A stretch of 14,467 bases of DNA from Alphaproteobacteria bacterium (GTDB lineage Bacteria; Pseudomonadota; Alphaproteobacteria; Micavibrionales; Micavibrionaceae). The DNA is taken from positions 1 through 14,467 of the forward strand of contig JAUILO010000056.1 in assembly GCA_030432775.1 (NCBI GenBank). Reading direction: 5' to 3'. A program made the position numbers and the translations under genes. Below, piece by piece: positions 7,456 to 14,467 of the stretch. Each line of letters begins with the position of its first letter. The stretch's first letter is position 1. Under the pieces are notes generated by a model. It was not told the origin of the DNA. It worked only from the letters and a program-made list of their open reading frames with translations, and ran no database searches.

Positions 7456-7483
7456 GATATTCAAGTTTATTACACAAAATAAC

Positions 7484-7516
7484 AAAAGGGGCGCGGGCAT
7501 GTTTCGCGCCTTTTTT
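7484..7516 (+). terminator. Rho-independent terminator after nrdF
   Basis: AAAAGG then GGCGCG (7490–7495) pairs with CGCGCC (7505–7510) followed by six T (7511–7516); the loop is about nine bases. The A run opposite the T run extends the stem. It lies 28 bases after the nrdF stop and closes the nrd operon. Confidence 0.85.
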
Positions 7517-7547
7517 GTGTTTTGCTTTGTCTTGATATCCATGCGAT

Positions 7548-7553
7548 TATAAT
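7548..7553 (+). promoter_or_regulatory. Candidate -10 element for the membrane spermidine-synthase-like gene
   Basis: A perfect TATAAT lies between the nrdF terminator and the next gene. No good -35 stands at 16–18 bases; the nearest TTG-containing hexamer (7527–7532, TTGTCT) is at 15. It may be a weak or activator-dependent promoter. Confidence 0.3.
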
Positions 7554-7631
7554 GCGTAATATCGATGAAATTGATCGGTGTCATGATCGTCCGAACCTTA
7601 TTGTGATGTATTGCCTGAAGTGGTCTGGTGT

Positions 7632-9905
7632 ATGAAATACACGTCTGTAACTCTTTATGTGTTGATTCTGTGTTCGGGCATTGCAGCCTTATCATGGGAG
7701 GCAATCTGGCAACTGAAATCCTCGCTTGCGCTGGGCGTGTCGGCATGGGGAACCGCGTTGACGATCTCTGTGACGATGGGCGGTATGTGTATTGGTGCGT
7801 TGTTGATGGGGCGCGCGCTTAAAGATATAAAGGTGAGCCGCCCGCTTCGCATTTATGCAGTAATAGAATTGCTGGTGGGGCTTGCCGGCCTGAATGTTGG
7901 TTTTCTATTTGGTTTTGTCGAAAATATTGATACATGGGTTTATGCGTATTCTCCGCGTTTTGCCACTCTTGCGCATATAACGGGGATAGCCTTGTCACTT
8001 GGTGTTCCCACATTATGTTTGGGGGCAAGTTTGCCTGTTATCGGGCTTTTATCCAAACAGTTTAGAACTTCACTCGCGTATTTATATGCGGTGAATACAT
8101 TGGGCGCGGCGAGCGGCGTTATGATTGTGGCGTTTGTTTTAATTCCGCTACTGGGTGTTAGCGGATCTGTGCAATGTGTGGCGGCGCTGAATATTATGGT
8201 TGCGCTCATTGCGTGGTTTTATCCATCGCCAGCGCAGGAGCTGGGTAGCGAAGCAGATCAATCTGCCGCGATAAACAGCACAAATATGCTGTCATTTCGC
8301 ATGTCGGTTTTTGTTGTTATGTTGACAGGCTTTATCACTTTTGTTTTGGAAGTGGCGTGGTTTCGCGCTCTGACAGCCGCCTTTATGAGTACTTCGGAAG
8401 CCTTTGCCGTTATGTTGTCTTCGACATTGCTTGCGCTTGGTATTGGCGCATGGCTGGTGCCGATATTTAAAAGAATATTCTCGTCAATAGGTACGGTCTT
8501 GTTGATATCCGGTATTCTGATCCTCATCGCGACACCTATTGTTGAACGGGTTGACTTATTCGTCGATACAAAATCGGATATGCCATTGTGGCTGTTTGTG
8601 CAGTGGTATGCGCTATGTACTTATGTGATAGGGCTGCCGGTTCTGTTTATCGGCGTGGCGCTGCCGTGGATATTGGAAAGCCAGCATAGACCAAAAGAGT
8701 GGAGCCGCCTTTATGCGCTGAATGCATTTGCCGGTGTAGTAGGCGCGATTTGCAGTGCATGGATATTCCTGCCTTTATTGGGTTTTGCCAAAACAGCATG
8801 GCTTGCCGGGGGTTTGATCGGGGTGGCGGGTGTTGTGATTATTCCATGTTCCAAATCTCTGTTTTTGAAGCTGGCGCTTCCTTGTGCTTTTGCGTTTGCA
8901 TTATGTCTTGAAAGCGGCGCAGGGCATATGCGCGTTCTGGGGGAGAGTAAATACGGCTTTGGAGAAGCGACCGTTCTGGCATCGTATGAGGGACCGGATG
9001 TCACCACATCAGTTGTTCAATACAAGGACAAAAGCAAAATTCTGATTGTTGATGGTTTCGTGGCCACAGCGCAGGCCGGTGAGTATGTTGGTCAACATTT
9101 CGAGCATTACATGCAATGGATGGGACATTTGCCGATGGCTATGCATGATGCGCCAAAACAGGCTCTGGTGATTTGTATGGGGACGGGGCAAACGGCAAAT
9201 GCCGTGAGACTGGAAAACCCGGATAATCTGGACGTGGTCGACATCAATAAAAATATTTTCAAAATGGCGCATCATTTTGAATCCAATAATGCCGTTTTAC
9301 AAGACCCGCGCGTCCGCTCTATTGTTATGGATGGCCGTGCCTATATGCGGCGGACACGGAAAATATATGACGTGATTACGCTTGAGCCTATGCCGCCTAA
9401 TTTCGCAGGCGTAAACGCCCTTTATTCCAAGGAATTTTATGTGATGGCCAAACAAAAATTAAGCGCACAGGGCTATATCGCACAATGGCTGCCGTTTCAT
9501 CTTGTTTCGGTTGAATATGGTGCTTCTATTGCCAGAACTTTTCAGGACGTGTTCCCTGATGCTGTTCTCTGGATAGATCCGCAATCAACAACGGGGATAT
9601 TGCTGGGATCCGCGGATGGCGGTCTTGATCTGGACGCAAAGTTATCAGGCGGTATTCCCGGTTATGGGCGTGGTGATATACAAAGAACACTGACCGAAGA
9701 ACAGCTTGCCAATGCATTTTTGTTAAACGCGCAGGAACTGGCGCAATATGCCAGTGAGGGCAAGGTGATTACCGATGATAACCAGATGTTATCTTATGGC
9801 GTTGGGCCACGTATGTTCCGCAAGACAATAGACCGCAATCAACAAAATTATGATTTGCTCGAACAGGTCAAACAGACCTCAAATAGAACAGGAAGCGGGT
9901 TATAA
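7632..9905 (+). CDS. Multi-pass membrane protein with C-terminal spermidine-synthase-like domain
   Basis: About 12–13 hydrophobic segments fill residues 1–435 in two similar halves, followed by a soluble Rossmann domain to residue 757. This resembles the family annotated as fused MFS transporter/spermidine synthase. In the soluble part, a SAM-type glycine loop reads CMGTGQTA (515–522), then VVDIN, MDGRAYM, LEPMPPN (584–590) and LYSKEFY. Genuine spermidine synthases have GGGDG and a catalytic Asp-rich DxxDP stretch. Here those are replaced by GTGQT and LEP, so aminopropyl transfer is unlikely and the substrate is unknown. The frame is open from a TTG at 7611, but ATG 7632 is preferred because MKYTSV leads straight into the first membrane helix; neither start has a clear ribosome site. 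It stands alone, separated from nrdF by a terminator and convergent with the next gene. Confidence 0.85.
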   Translation: MKYTSVTLYVLILCSGIAALSWEAIWQLKSSLALGVSAWGTALTISVTMGGMCIGALLMGRALKDIKVSRPLRIYAVIELLVGLAGLNVGFLFGFVENIDTWVYAYSPRFATLAHITGIALSLGVPTLCLGASLPVIGLLSKQFRTSLAYLYAVNTLGAASGVMIVAFVLIPLLGVSGSVQCVAALNIMVALIAWFYPSPAQELGSEADQSAAINSTNMLSFRMSVFVVMLTGFITFVLEVAWFRALTAAFMSTSEAFAVMLSSTLLALGIGAWLVPIFKRIFSSIGTVLLISGILILIATPIVERVDLFVDTKSDMPLWLFVQWYALCTYVIGLPVLFIGVALPWILESQHRPKEWSRLYALNAFAGVVGAICSAWIFLPLLGFAKTAWLAGGLIGVAGVVIIPCSKSLFLKLALPCAFAFALCLESGAGHMRVLGESKYGFGEATVLASYEGPDVTTSVVQYKDKSKILIVDGFVATAQAGEYVGQHFEHYMQWMGHLPMAMHDAPKQALVICMGTGQTANAVRLENPDNLDVVDINKNIFKMAHHFESNNAVLQDPRVRSIVMDGRAYMRRTRKIYDVITLEPMPPNFAGVNALYSKEFYVMAKQKLSAQGYIAQWLPFHLVSVEYGASIARTFQDVFPDAVLWIDPQSTTGILLGSADGGLDLDAKLSGGIPGYGRGDIQRTLTEEQLANAFLLNAQELAQYASEGKVITDDNQMLSYGVGPRMFRKTIDRNQQNYDLLEQVKQTSNRTGSGL

Positions 9906-9985
9906 TACTGTATGTAAGTAATTTGCCATCATAGCCTTTGCCCGTGAAACTATAGCGGCACAGCTGTGGCGTAATTCTTATTAAA

Positions 9986-10588
9986 CTAGCTTACAAATAA
10001 AACCGGTAATATATCTGCGTCCTGCAGGTATTCAATCAATTCTATAATAGGCAGGGCAGCAAGCCACCAAACCGCATCCATAAATGCTTTCGTAATGTAT
10101 TTAGGGTTTATTTCTATACAGGGTGTAGCCTGATAATGGCCGAAATTGGGAATAAGGGCGTAAACCTGTTTCTTATAGTTTGTAAATTGCTCGCCAAACT
10201 CCTTGGCCAGAAAGCGTTCTTCCCTTTGAATGAGGCCTGTATATAAGAATGCAAAGAATAATGGCAAGGCAATCATAACAATGATGTGGTTGGATAAAAG
10301 TGAAATCCCGACAATGCCGGTTAATGTGAAAAAGTATAACGGGTTGCGCATAACCGAATATATGCCTTGCGTAATCAGTACTTCGTTCTTGAATCCTCCT
10401 AAAAACGCTGTTGAATAAATGCGCCCCATCGCGCAGATGGAAATCAGGGTGATTCCGATGATTTCGAATAACTCGTGATAGATGCTGGATTCTTGCCAGT
10501 ATTGTCTTGATAGTGATACGGTTAGTATCGTTAGTGCTAGTGCGATTTTAGAGCCAAGAATTCTTTTTTTATTGAGAGCTTTTGCCAT
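9986..10588 (-). CDS. Isoprenylcysteine/phospholipid methyltransferase-like membrane protein (ICMT/PEMT family)
   Basis: This 200-residue protein has about four or five membrane segments and the family signature GIYSVMRNPLYF (residues 75–86, with the Arg-Asn-Pro-x-Tyr core). It is followed by QREERFLAKEFGEQFTNYKK (Glu123 and Glu124), which is the SAM-binding half of integral membrane methyltransferases. Bacterial members methylate small lipids or unknown acceptors; nothing here identifies the substrate. Its start has a strong GAGGAAGG ribosome site just upstream on the minus strand. It lies 75 bases downstream of the amidase gene with no terminator between, so the two are probably one transcript. 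A C-terminal segment after the methyltransferase core (about residues 150–200) includes another hydrophobic helix and is less typical. Confidence 0.8.
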   Translation of the reverse strand: MAKALNKKRILGSKIALALTILTVSLSRQYWQESSIYHELFEIIGITLISICAMGRIYSTAFLGGFKNEVLITQGIYSVMRNPLYFFTLTGIVGISLLSNHIIVMIALPLFFAFLYTGLIQREERFLAKEFGEQFTNYKKQVYALIPNFGHYQATPCIEINPKYITKAFMDAVWWLAALPIIELIEYLQDADILPVLFVS

Positions 10589-10663
10589 GGATGCCTTCCT
10601 CGTTCATTTGCTTCTTGTTGTGTGTGCAATATCAATATGAAGCGAAGCTGAAGAGGAGGATTT

Positions 10664-12508
10664 TTACCGGCCGAGACCGCCAAAATCAGAACGTTCGGCG
10701 GGATTGTCATTTTGTTGGATATTTTGCTGTTCATCTGATTGCGGTGCATTTGGTAGTGGCGCGTTCGGGTCGCGCGCGGTTGCCGGAGCCGGGGTGTCGC
10801 CATTTTGTGCATTTGTAAACGTGCCATTCAGACCGCTTGCATCTGGCCTTGGCTGTAGATCAAGATCAGGATCTTTGAATTGTATATGCATATTAATGCC
10901 ACGAACCAGCTGTTCTACGGCGCGATCTGGATCATTCATCATGCGAACAAGATCTCTGGAGTCACTCGCATTAGATAAAAATCCAAATTCGATGAGTGTC
11001 GCTGAATACATTGTGTGATCAGCTGTTGATGGTATGTCTCGTTCAAAATTACGCAGCACGCTGTAATTGGCTTGGCGGAATTCTGTCGGTTCGCTGCTAT
11101 CGAGTTGATATGTACCCGCGATGCTTTGCCCTAGATTTTCCGATGATGCGGAAAGTGAATCACCGTTATTATTTTGCTGCACAAAAACCAGGCTGCCATC
11201 GGCGCGTGTGCTGGTCGCGGAATTTGCGTGCATGCTAATAAATGTAACATTTGTTGCGCCGATTTGTTCGGCAAGGTTATGTGCAAATTCCGGACGCGAG
11301 GTTAAAGTATCGCCATATTGTCCTTCAACACGTAATAACTCGCCGGGGTTGCGGGTAAAGGCAACATCATAGCCTTGTTCATATAGCGCCTGTGCTAGAT
11401 CATCGGCAACGGCATCGATAAAGGCAACTTCGGATAAATCATCAATATGGCGTGACATAGCACCTATATCATCATTTTCGTTGTTACCAATAGATACGCC
11501 ATGTCCTAAATCCAGAACGATGAGGGGTCTGCCTGATGGTGTAACGCTTCCAATTGGCGGTGTGTCCCCGGTAATGTCTGCCCATGCGCGTTCAATAGCT
11601 GTGTTAGAAATGCCAAGGCCATTTGTGCCGCCGACATAATGCGATGCCTCTTTGAGCGGCTCGGGCGGTGTGTAATCGACATAGTTGGGATCAGGCAGAG
11701 GCTCTGGGATGGTGGTATTGGGATGTGCTGCTGCAAAGTTATTGATAGCTGTTCTGGTTTGTCCGCCGATAACGCCGTCAATATTGTTGGGCGAGCTGTA
11801 CCCGCCAATAGAAAGCATGGTTTGAAGCTCGATTTTATCTTGCCAGTCACCGTTAATGTAATCCCCATTAATCTCGTTCAAGCTGTTTTGAATGCGGTCT
11901 GTGATGATATCCGGATGAGTCTGTGCAAATTCACGCAGCTCTTCATATTGGCCGCTATTTATAATCTTGCGCAGACTTGTTGTGCTGATGGTATTAAAAC
12001 TTGCCGGATTATCCTGGATATAAGACGTAATACCTTCTGAGGTTTGTGGATCATAGCGGCTGTCTATAGGGCCAAATTCGTACCCCAGACGTGATAAATT
12101 CGTTTGTATTTGTTGTATTTGGTTACTATCCCATGTTTCTTCCTGTGCAAGAAGAGTGTTTATATTTTGCGTGATAGCTTCGCGCTGGTCTGTGGTTATA
12201 TATTGCGCGGCTGTGCTGCGTATTAGTGCCTGTGTTTCCACGCCAAGTCCAGAGCTGTGCATCTGACCTGCAATATCGGCACTGATCAGGAATGCTTGTT
12301 CGGGATGGTCGTTTAGAAAGTCGAGGGTGGATCTTGCTGTAATTTGTCCAAAATTTGGAAAAGGGTTTGCGGAGAAATAGCCAAGCTCTTTAAGGTTGGT
12401 TTGCAGTTCAACAATCTCATCGCCAGATAGATCACCTTCTATCAAAGCATTGATGATTTGGTCTTCTATAATCCCTCTATCGTCTTCAGCCATAGCTTTT
12501 CGTGTCAT
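10664..12508 (-). CDS. N-acetylmuramoyl-L-alanine amidase (Amidase_3) with three N-terminal repeats
   Basis: The Amidase_3 zinc domain (about residues 328–540) would cut the bond between MurNAc and L-alanine in peptidoglycan. Its residues are visible: His336 in LGHGV, Glu360 in SEVAF, His427 in SMHAN, and catalytic Glu507 in IEFGF. The N-terminal 270 residues hold three units about 97 residues apart, each with a peptidoglycan-binding-like core: LQTNLKELGYF (35–45), IQTNLSRLGYEF (134–145) and LQTMLSIGGY (228–237). Only the third has the typical DGVIGGQTRTAINNF. The C-terminal tail (about 555–614) is rich in Pro, Asn, Gln and Asp and looks disordered. No signal peptide or membrane segment is present, and upstream codons offer none. 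The start is either ATG 12508 or ATG 12493; a TATAAT on the minus strand (12513–12518) would put the RNA 5' end almost on the first ATG. It is followed by the methyltransferase gene. Confidence 0.88.
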   Translation of the reverse strand: MTRKAMAEDDRGIIEDQIINALIEGDLSGDEIVELQTNLKELGYFSANPFPNFGQITARSTLDFLNDHPEQAFLISADIAGQMHSSGLGVETQALIRSTAAQYITTDQREAITQNINTLLAQEETWDSNQIQQIQTNLSRLGYEFGPIDSRYDPQTSEGITSYIQDNPASFNTISTTSLRKIINSGQYEELREFAQTHPDIITDRIQNSLNEINGDYINGDWQDKIELQTMLSIGGYSSPNNIDGVIGGQTRTAINNFAAAHPNTTIPEPLPDPNYVDYTPPEPLKEASHYVGGTNGLGISNTAIERAWADITGDTPPIGSVTPSGRPLIVLDLGHGVSIGNNENDDIGAMSRHIDDLSEVAFIDAVADDLAQALYEQGYDVAFTRNPGELLRVEGQYGDTLTSRPEFAHNLAEQIGATNVTFISMHANSATSTRADGSLVFVQQNNNGDSLSASSENLGQSIAGTYQLDSSEPTEFRQANYSVLRNFERDIPSTADHTMYSATLIEFGFLSNASDSRDLVRMMNDPDRAVEQLVRGINMHIQFKDPDLDLQPRPDASGLNGTFTNAQNGDTPAPATARDPNAPLPNAPQSDEQQNIQQNDNPAERSDFGGLGR

Positions 12509-12512
12509 TATT

Positions 12513-12518
12513 ATTATA
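12513..12518 (-). promoter_or_regulatory. Candidate -10 element for the amidase gene
   Basis: A perfect TATAAT on the minus strand lies five bases upstream of the first amidase ATG. Transcription would begin at or just inside that ATG, which implies a leaderless message or use of the second ATG at 12493. No recognisable -35 lies 17 bases further upstream. Confidence 0.3.
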
Positions 12519-12597
12519 GCTGCAGTTTACAGTAGAGGTTCTTAATAATTATCTAATATATGGCAAATATATTGATTTTTCGGCTTGATTACAGGGC

Positions 12598-12759
12598 TTA
12601 GCGCCATTTTTCAAGGTCAGGGATTTTTTTGTAGAACGTAGATTTAGCCATACCAATGGCTTGTGCTGCACGGGTGACGTTTCCCTCGTGATATTCCAGC
12701 GCTATTGTAACCATTTCGGCTATGAGCTGATCTGTATTTTTGATAAAGAAATTCGAAAG
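12598..12759 (-). pseudogene. Remnant of an NtrC-family regulator: C-terminal Fis-type HTH only
   Basis: Read on the minus strand, the open stretch contains DQLIAEMVTIALEYHEGNV followed by TRAAQAIGMAKSTFYKKI and a stop. This is the Fis-type (HTH_8) DNA-binding tail found at the end of NtrC-like sigma54 activators; GN-x-TRAA-x-x-IG-x-x-KSTFYKK is diagnostic. Only about 45 residues remain. The AAA+ and receiver domains are missing, and an in-frame stop (12760–12762) lies immediately upstream. There is no start codon with a ribosome site, so it should be regarded as a gene fragment. It ends about 90 bases before the amidase start. The missing 5' part borders the truncated Hpt gene. Confidence 0.75.
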
Positions 12760-12990
12760 TCAATTCGCTGTATGGAAGAATATTGCGTAGATGGTGATCA
12801 GGAAGAGTGGCGACGTGCGGCGCATAAGTTAAAGGGGTCTGCAGCAAATATGGGTGCTGTGATCCTGTCTTCCATATGTTTGAGCGCAGAAAAATCACAA
12901 GATCTGGGGCAGCTTGATAAGGCTGCCATCCTCGAAAGTATCAAAATAGAATATCAACGCTTAAGCGAATATCTTGAGCAGCGAATATAG
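12661..12990 (+). pseudogene. Hpt (histidine phosphotransfer) domain, 5'-truncated
   Basis: The domain reads from about FDKEIRKSIRCMEEYC (12739 on) through GDQEEWRRAAHKLKGSAANM to the stop at 12990. The phosphorylatable histidine is in AAHKLKGS (codon 12823–12825). Hpt modules pass phosphate between hybrid kinases and response regulators. The frame stays open leftwards to 12661, but those bases are the antisense of the neighbouring HTH remnant and give a non-Hpt sequence. The only candidate starts, TTG 12661 and GTG 12688, have no ribosome site. The first helix of the four-helix bundle therefore seems lost or replaced. It may be a remnant of a free-standing Hpt gene or of the C-terminus of a hybrid kinase. 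Translation from an internal ATG (12772) would leave even less of the bundle. Confidence 0.65.
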
Positions 12991-13002
12991 TCATGTTATA
13001 AT
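12974..13002 (+). promoter_or_regulatory. Candidate sigma70 promoter at the end of the Hpt frame
   Basis: TTGAGC (12974–12979), 17 bases, then a perfect TATAAT (12997–13002). Transcription would start near 13009 and run towards the kinase gene, meeting the hairpin at 13041. Confidence 0.4.
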
Positions 13003-13040
13003 CAGTAATAATTTTTAGCTTTATGGGCTTACTGAGAGCA

Positions 13041-13064
13041 ATCGGTGATAATCCGATCATTTTT
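13041..13064 (+). terminator. Possible weak intrinsic terminator or attenuator
   Basis: ATCGG (13041–13045) pairs with CCGAT (13053–13057) around a seven-base loop, followed after two bases by a run of five T. The five-pair stem is weak. It could end the Hpt-side transcript or act as an attenuator before the kinase gene. Confidence 0.35.
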
Positions 13065-13185
13065 GTTTCTATGAATATGTATTCTATGCTTCGTCATTGA
13101 TGGCGTGTTCTTGTGCAGAATTTTGCAGTTGTATGTACGAATATCGATTCTAGACATGCGATTTTATTTTAATTATGCTACACCT

Positions 13186-13214
13186 TTGAGTTGAAAAGGG
13201 TGGTAATATATAAT
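13186..13214 (+). promoter_or_regulatory. Sigma70 promoter of the receiver–kinase gene
   Basis: TTGAGT (13186–13191), exactly 17 bases, then a perfect TATAAT (13209–13214). Transcription would start near 13221, leaving a leader of about 22 bases that contains a GGGGGA ribosome site (13230–13235) eight or so bases before the ATG at 13243. Confidence 0.6.
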
Positions 13215-13242
13215 TCTGTTTTTGCGATTGGGGGAATTGTGA

Positions 13243-14467
13243 ATGAACATACTGGTTGTTGATGATAATGAAGGTGATCGTTACCTGATAAAACGATATA
13301 TCAATAAACCCGGTCAGGACATTAATGTTCTTGAAGCAGGTACCGCGCAAGAAGCATATGCGATTATTGATAGCCATAAAGGCAATATCGATTGTGTTTT
13401 TATCGATTATATGTTGCCTGATGCAGATGGCATAAGCGTGCTGCGTAAGTATTTCGATAAAGATAAGGATTTTTGTCCGTTTCCTGTGGTAATGTTGACC
13501 GGGCAAGGTAGCGAGTCAATTGCTATTGATGCGATCCGTTATGGCGCACAGGATTATTTGATCAAAGATAATATATCGACTGATACGTTGCATATTGCTG
13601 TTGTGAAAGCGCGTCAGGTCTATGAGCTTAAAAAGAGCCGCTATGAATCGCTCAAGTTCATGGAATATTCCCAGAAGATGGAAGCTATCGGCAAACTCAC
13701 CGGCGGCATTGCTCATGATTTTAATAATCTGTTGACGATTACTTTCGGAAATATCAGGCTTGTGATTGATATGCTTCAAGATCCTAACTGTGATATTGAG
13801 AATTGTATAAATAATTTGCGCACGATCCAAAAGGCAACACGCCGTGGCGCGGATCTTGTGAAGCAGCTTATGATATTTTCCCGTCAAAGAAAGCTTAACC
13901 CTGTCACAGTGAATTTAAACCAGCTTATCTCCGATACGTCTGATTTGATGCAGCGTTCGCTGGGCGGTGTTGTTGATGTTAAAACGCAATTTAATGAAGA
14001 TCTTCACATGGTGAATGTTGATCCGGGGCAATTTGAACATGCGCTGATTAATATGGGAGTGAACGCGCGAGATGCGATGCTTGATGGTGGACAATTAACA
14101 ATTGCCACGGATAATGTTGTGTTAGGTGTGGATGAAGCTCGTGCCCTTAATCTGAATGCCGGAACATATGTGAAACTCACTGTATCTGATACGGGCACAG
14201 GTATTCCGGAAGAAGTGCTGGAACGCGTATTTGATCCGTTCTTTACTACCAAAGAGGTTGGTAAAGGCACGGGACTTGGTCTTAGTATGGTGTACGGTTT
14301 TGTCAAAGAGTCCAAAGGGGAAGTGTCCGTGGAAAGCAGCGCTGAACATGGAACGAAATTTTCGTTGTATTTCCCGGTTCTGCAAACAGAAGATGATGTG
14401 ATCGAGTTTTCCGATGACGATATCTGTCTGACTTTTTCTTCTGAGAGTATAAGCGGAGGTGGAGAAA
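13243..14467 (+). CDS. Receiver–histidine kinase (REC–HisKA–HATPase), 3' end beyond the window
   Basis: The frame opens at ATG 13243 behind GGGGGA and stays open through 408 codons to the right edge. An N-terminal receiver domain (1–120) has the acidic pair Asp7/Asp8, phospho-acceptor Asp55 in IDYMLPDADG, Thr86 in MLTGQG and Lys108 in DYLIKD. A short coiled linker leads to the H-box KLTGGIAHDFNNLL with phospho-acceptor His158. The ATPase domain follows with N-box NMGVNARDAM, G1 DTGTGIP, the F-box FDPFFTTK and G2 GKGTGLGLSM, ending near FSLYFPVL. There is no membrane or PAS segment, so this is a cytoplasmic kinase, perhaps taking its input through the receiver. After the ATPase comes an acidic Ser/Gly linker, of the sort that often precedes another receiver, but that part is not in the window. 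The nearby Hpt and NtrC remnants suggest a former phosphorelay locus. Confidence 0.92.
   Translation, partial: MNILVVDDNEGDRYLIKRYINKPGQDINVLEAGTAQEAYAIIDSHKGNIDCVFIDYMLPDADGISVLRKYFDKDKDFCPFPVVMLTGQGSESIAIDAIRYGAQDYLIKDNISTDTLHIAVVKARQVYELKKSRYESLKFMEYSQKMEAIGKLTGGIAHDFNNLLTITFGNIRLVIDMLQDPNCDIENCINNLRTIQKATRRGADLVKQLMIFSRQRKLNPVTVNLNQLISDTSDLMQRSLGGVVDVKTQFNEDLHMVNVDPGQFEHALINMGVNARDAMLDGGQLTIATDNVVLGVDEARALNLNAGTYVKLTVSDTGTGIPEEVLERVFDPFFTTKEVGKGTGLGLSMVYGFVKESKGEVSVESSAEHGTKFSLYFPVLQTEDDVIEFSDDDICLTFSSESISGGGE

Noticed and set aside
7611..7631. TTG start seven codons before the membrane spermidine-synthase-like gene
   Set aside because: The ATG at 7632 leads directly into the first membrane helix, and the TTG has no ribosome site.
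9959..9968. CACAGCTGTG palindrome between the two convergent genes
   Set aside because: It has no loop and no T run, so it does not make a credible bidirectional terminator, and a 10-bp palindrome alone is not evidence of an operator.
11506..12040. Long frames on both strands within the amidase gene (11506–11868 and 11639–12040)
   Set aside because: The amidase frame has catalytic motifs and repeats in the right order; the alternatives have low-complexity or Cys-rich composition typical of shadow frames.
12598..12990. Insertion-sequence or integrase-driven origin of the broken gene pair
   Set aside because: No terminal inverted repeats, target duplication, transposase fragment or tRNA lies at the junction; a plain deletion explains it.
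13021..13030. The 10-mer TTATGGGCTT also occurs at position 1 of the window
   Set aside because: Many exact 10-mer pairs are expected by chance in 14 kb; the flanks do not match, so it is not evidence of a duplication or attachment site.
1..14467. CRISPR arrays, tRNA or rRNA genes, toxin–antitoxin or known defence systems
   Set aside because: No regularly spaced repeats, cloverleaf-like sequences, rRNA motifs or matching protein motifs were seen on either strand.

Overview
The window looks like chromosomal DNA of a Gram-negative proteobacterium, most plausibly an alphaproteobacterium of moderate to low G+C. That placement is inference. It rests on a cysD–cysNC sulfate-activation pair, an nrdHIEF class Ib ribonucleotide reductase operon under a paired NrdR operator, a dense cluster of GANTC sites (the CcrM target in Alphaproteobacteria), and NtrC-, Hpt- and hybrid-kinase-type signalling genes. 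No rRNA, tRNA, CRISPR array, insertion sequence or integrase was seen.

Layout from left to right. (1) 107–2950, plus strand: cysD and a fused cysNC, which turn sulfate into PAPS. (2) 2951–3474: a 524-base non-coding stretch. Its left part has nine GAATC sites in about 213 bases, a 9-bp inverted repeat and a lone NrdR-box-like site. Its right part has a DnaA-box-like 9-mer, an AT-rich tract, and two NrdR boxes 32 bp apart centre to centre that cover the -35 and -10 of the nrd promoter. (3) 3475–7455, plus strand: nrdH, nrdI, nrdE and nrdF, which supply a complete class Ib ribonucleotide reductase (thiol donor, flavodoxin activator, catalytic subunit, radical subunit), ending at a good intrinsic terminator. 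(4) 7632–9905, plus strand: a multi-pass membrane protein fused to a spermidine-synthase-like domain whose active-site motifs are altered. (5) 9986–12508, minus strand: a zinc amidase with three N-terminal repeats and no signal peptide, followed by an ICMT/PEMT-type membrane methyltransferase. (6) 12598–12990: two 5'-truncated signalling genes facing away from each other, the Fis-type HTH tail of an NtrC-family regulator (minus) and an Hpt domain (plus), joined at about 12725–12750 as if one deletion removed both 5' ends. (7) 13243 to the right edge, plus strand: a receiver–histidine kinase that runs off the window, with its own clear promoter.

The coding content is mostly familiar. The parts most worth a second look are the GANTC cluster beside the nrd promoter, the Hpt/HTH deletion scar, the leaderless repeat-bearing amidase, and the membrane protein with the altered spermidine-synthase fold. 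I did not find a convincing new multi-gene defence or mobile system.
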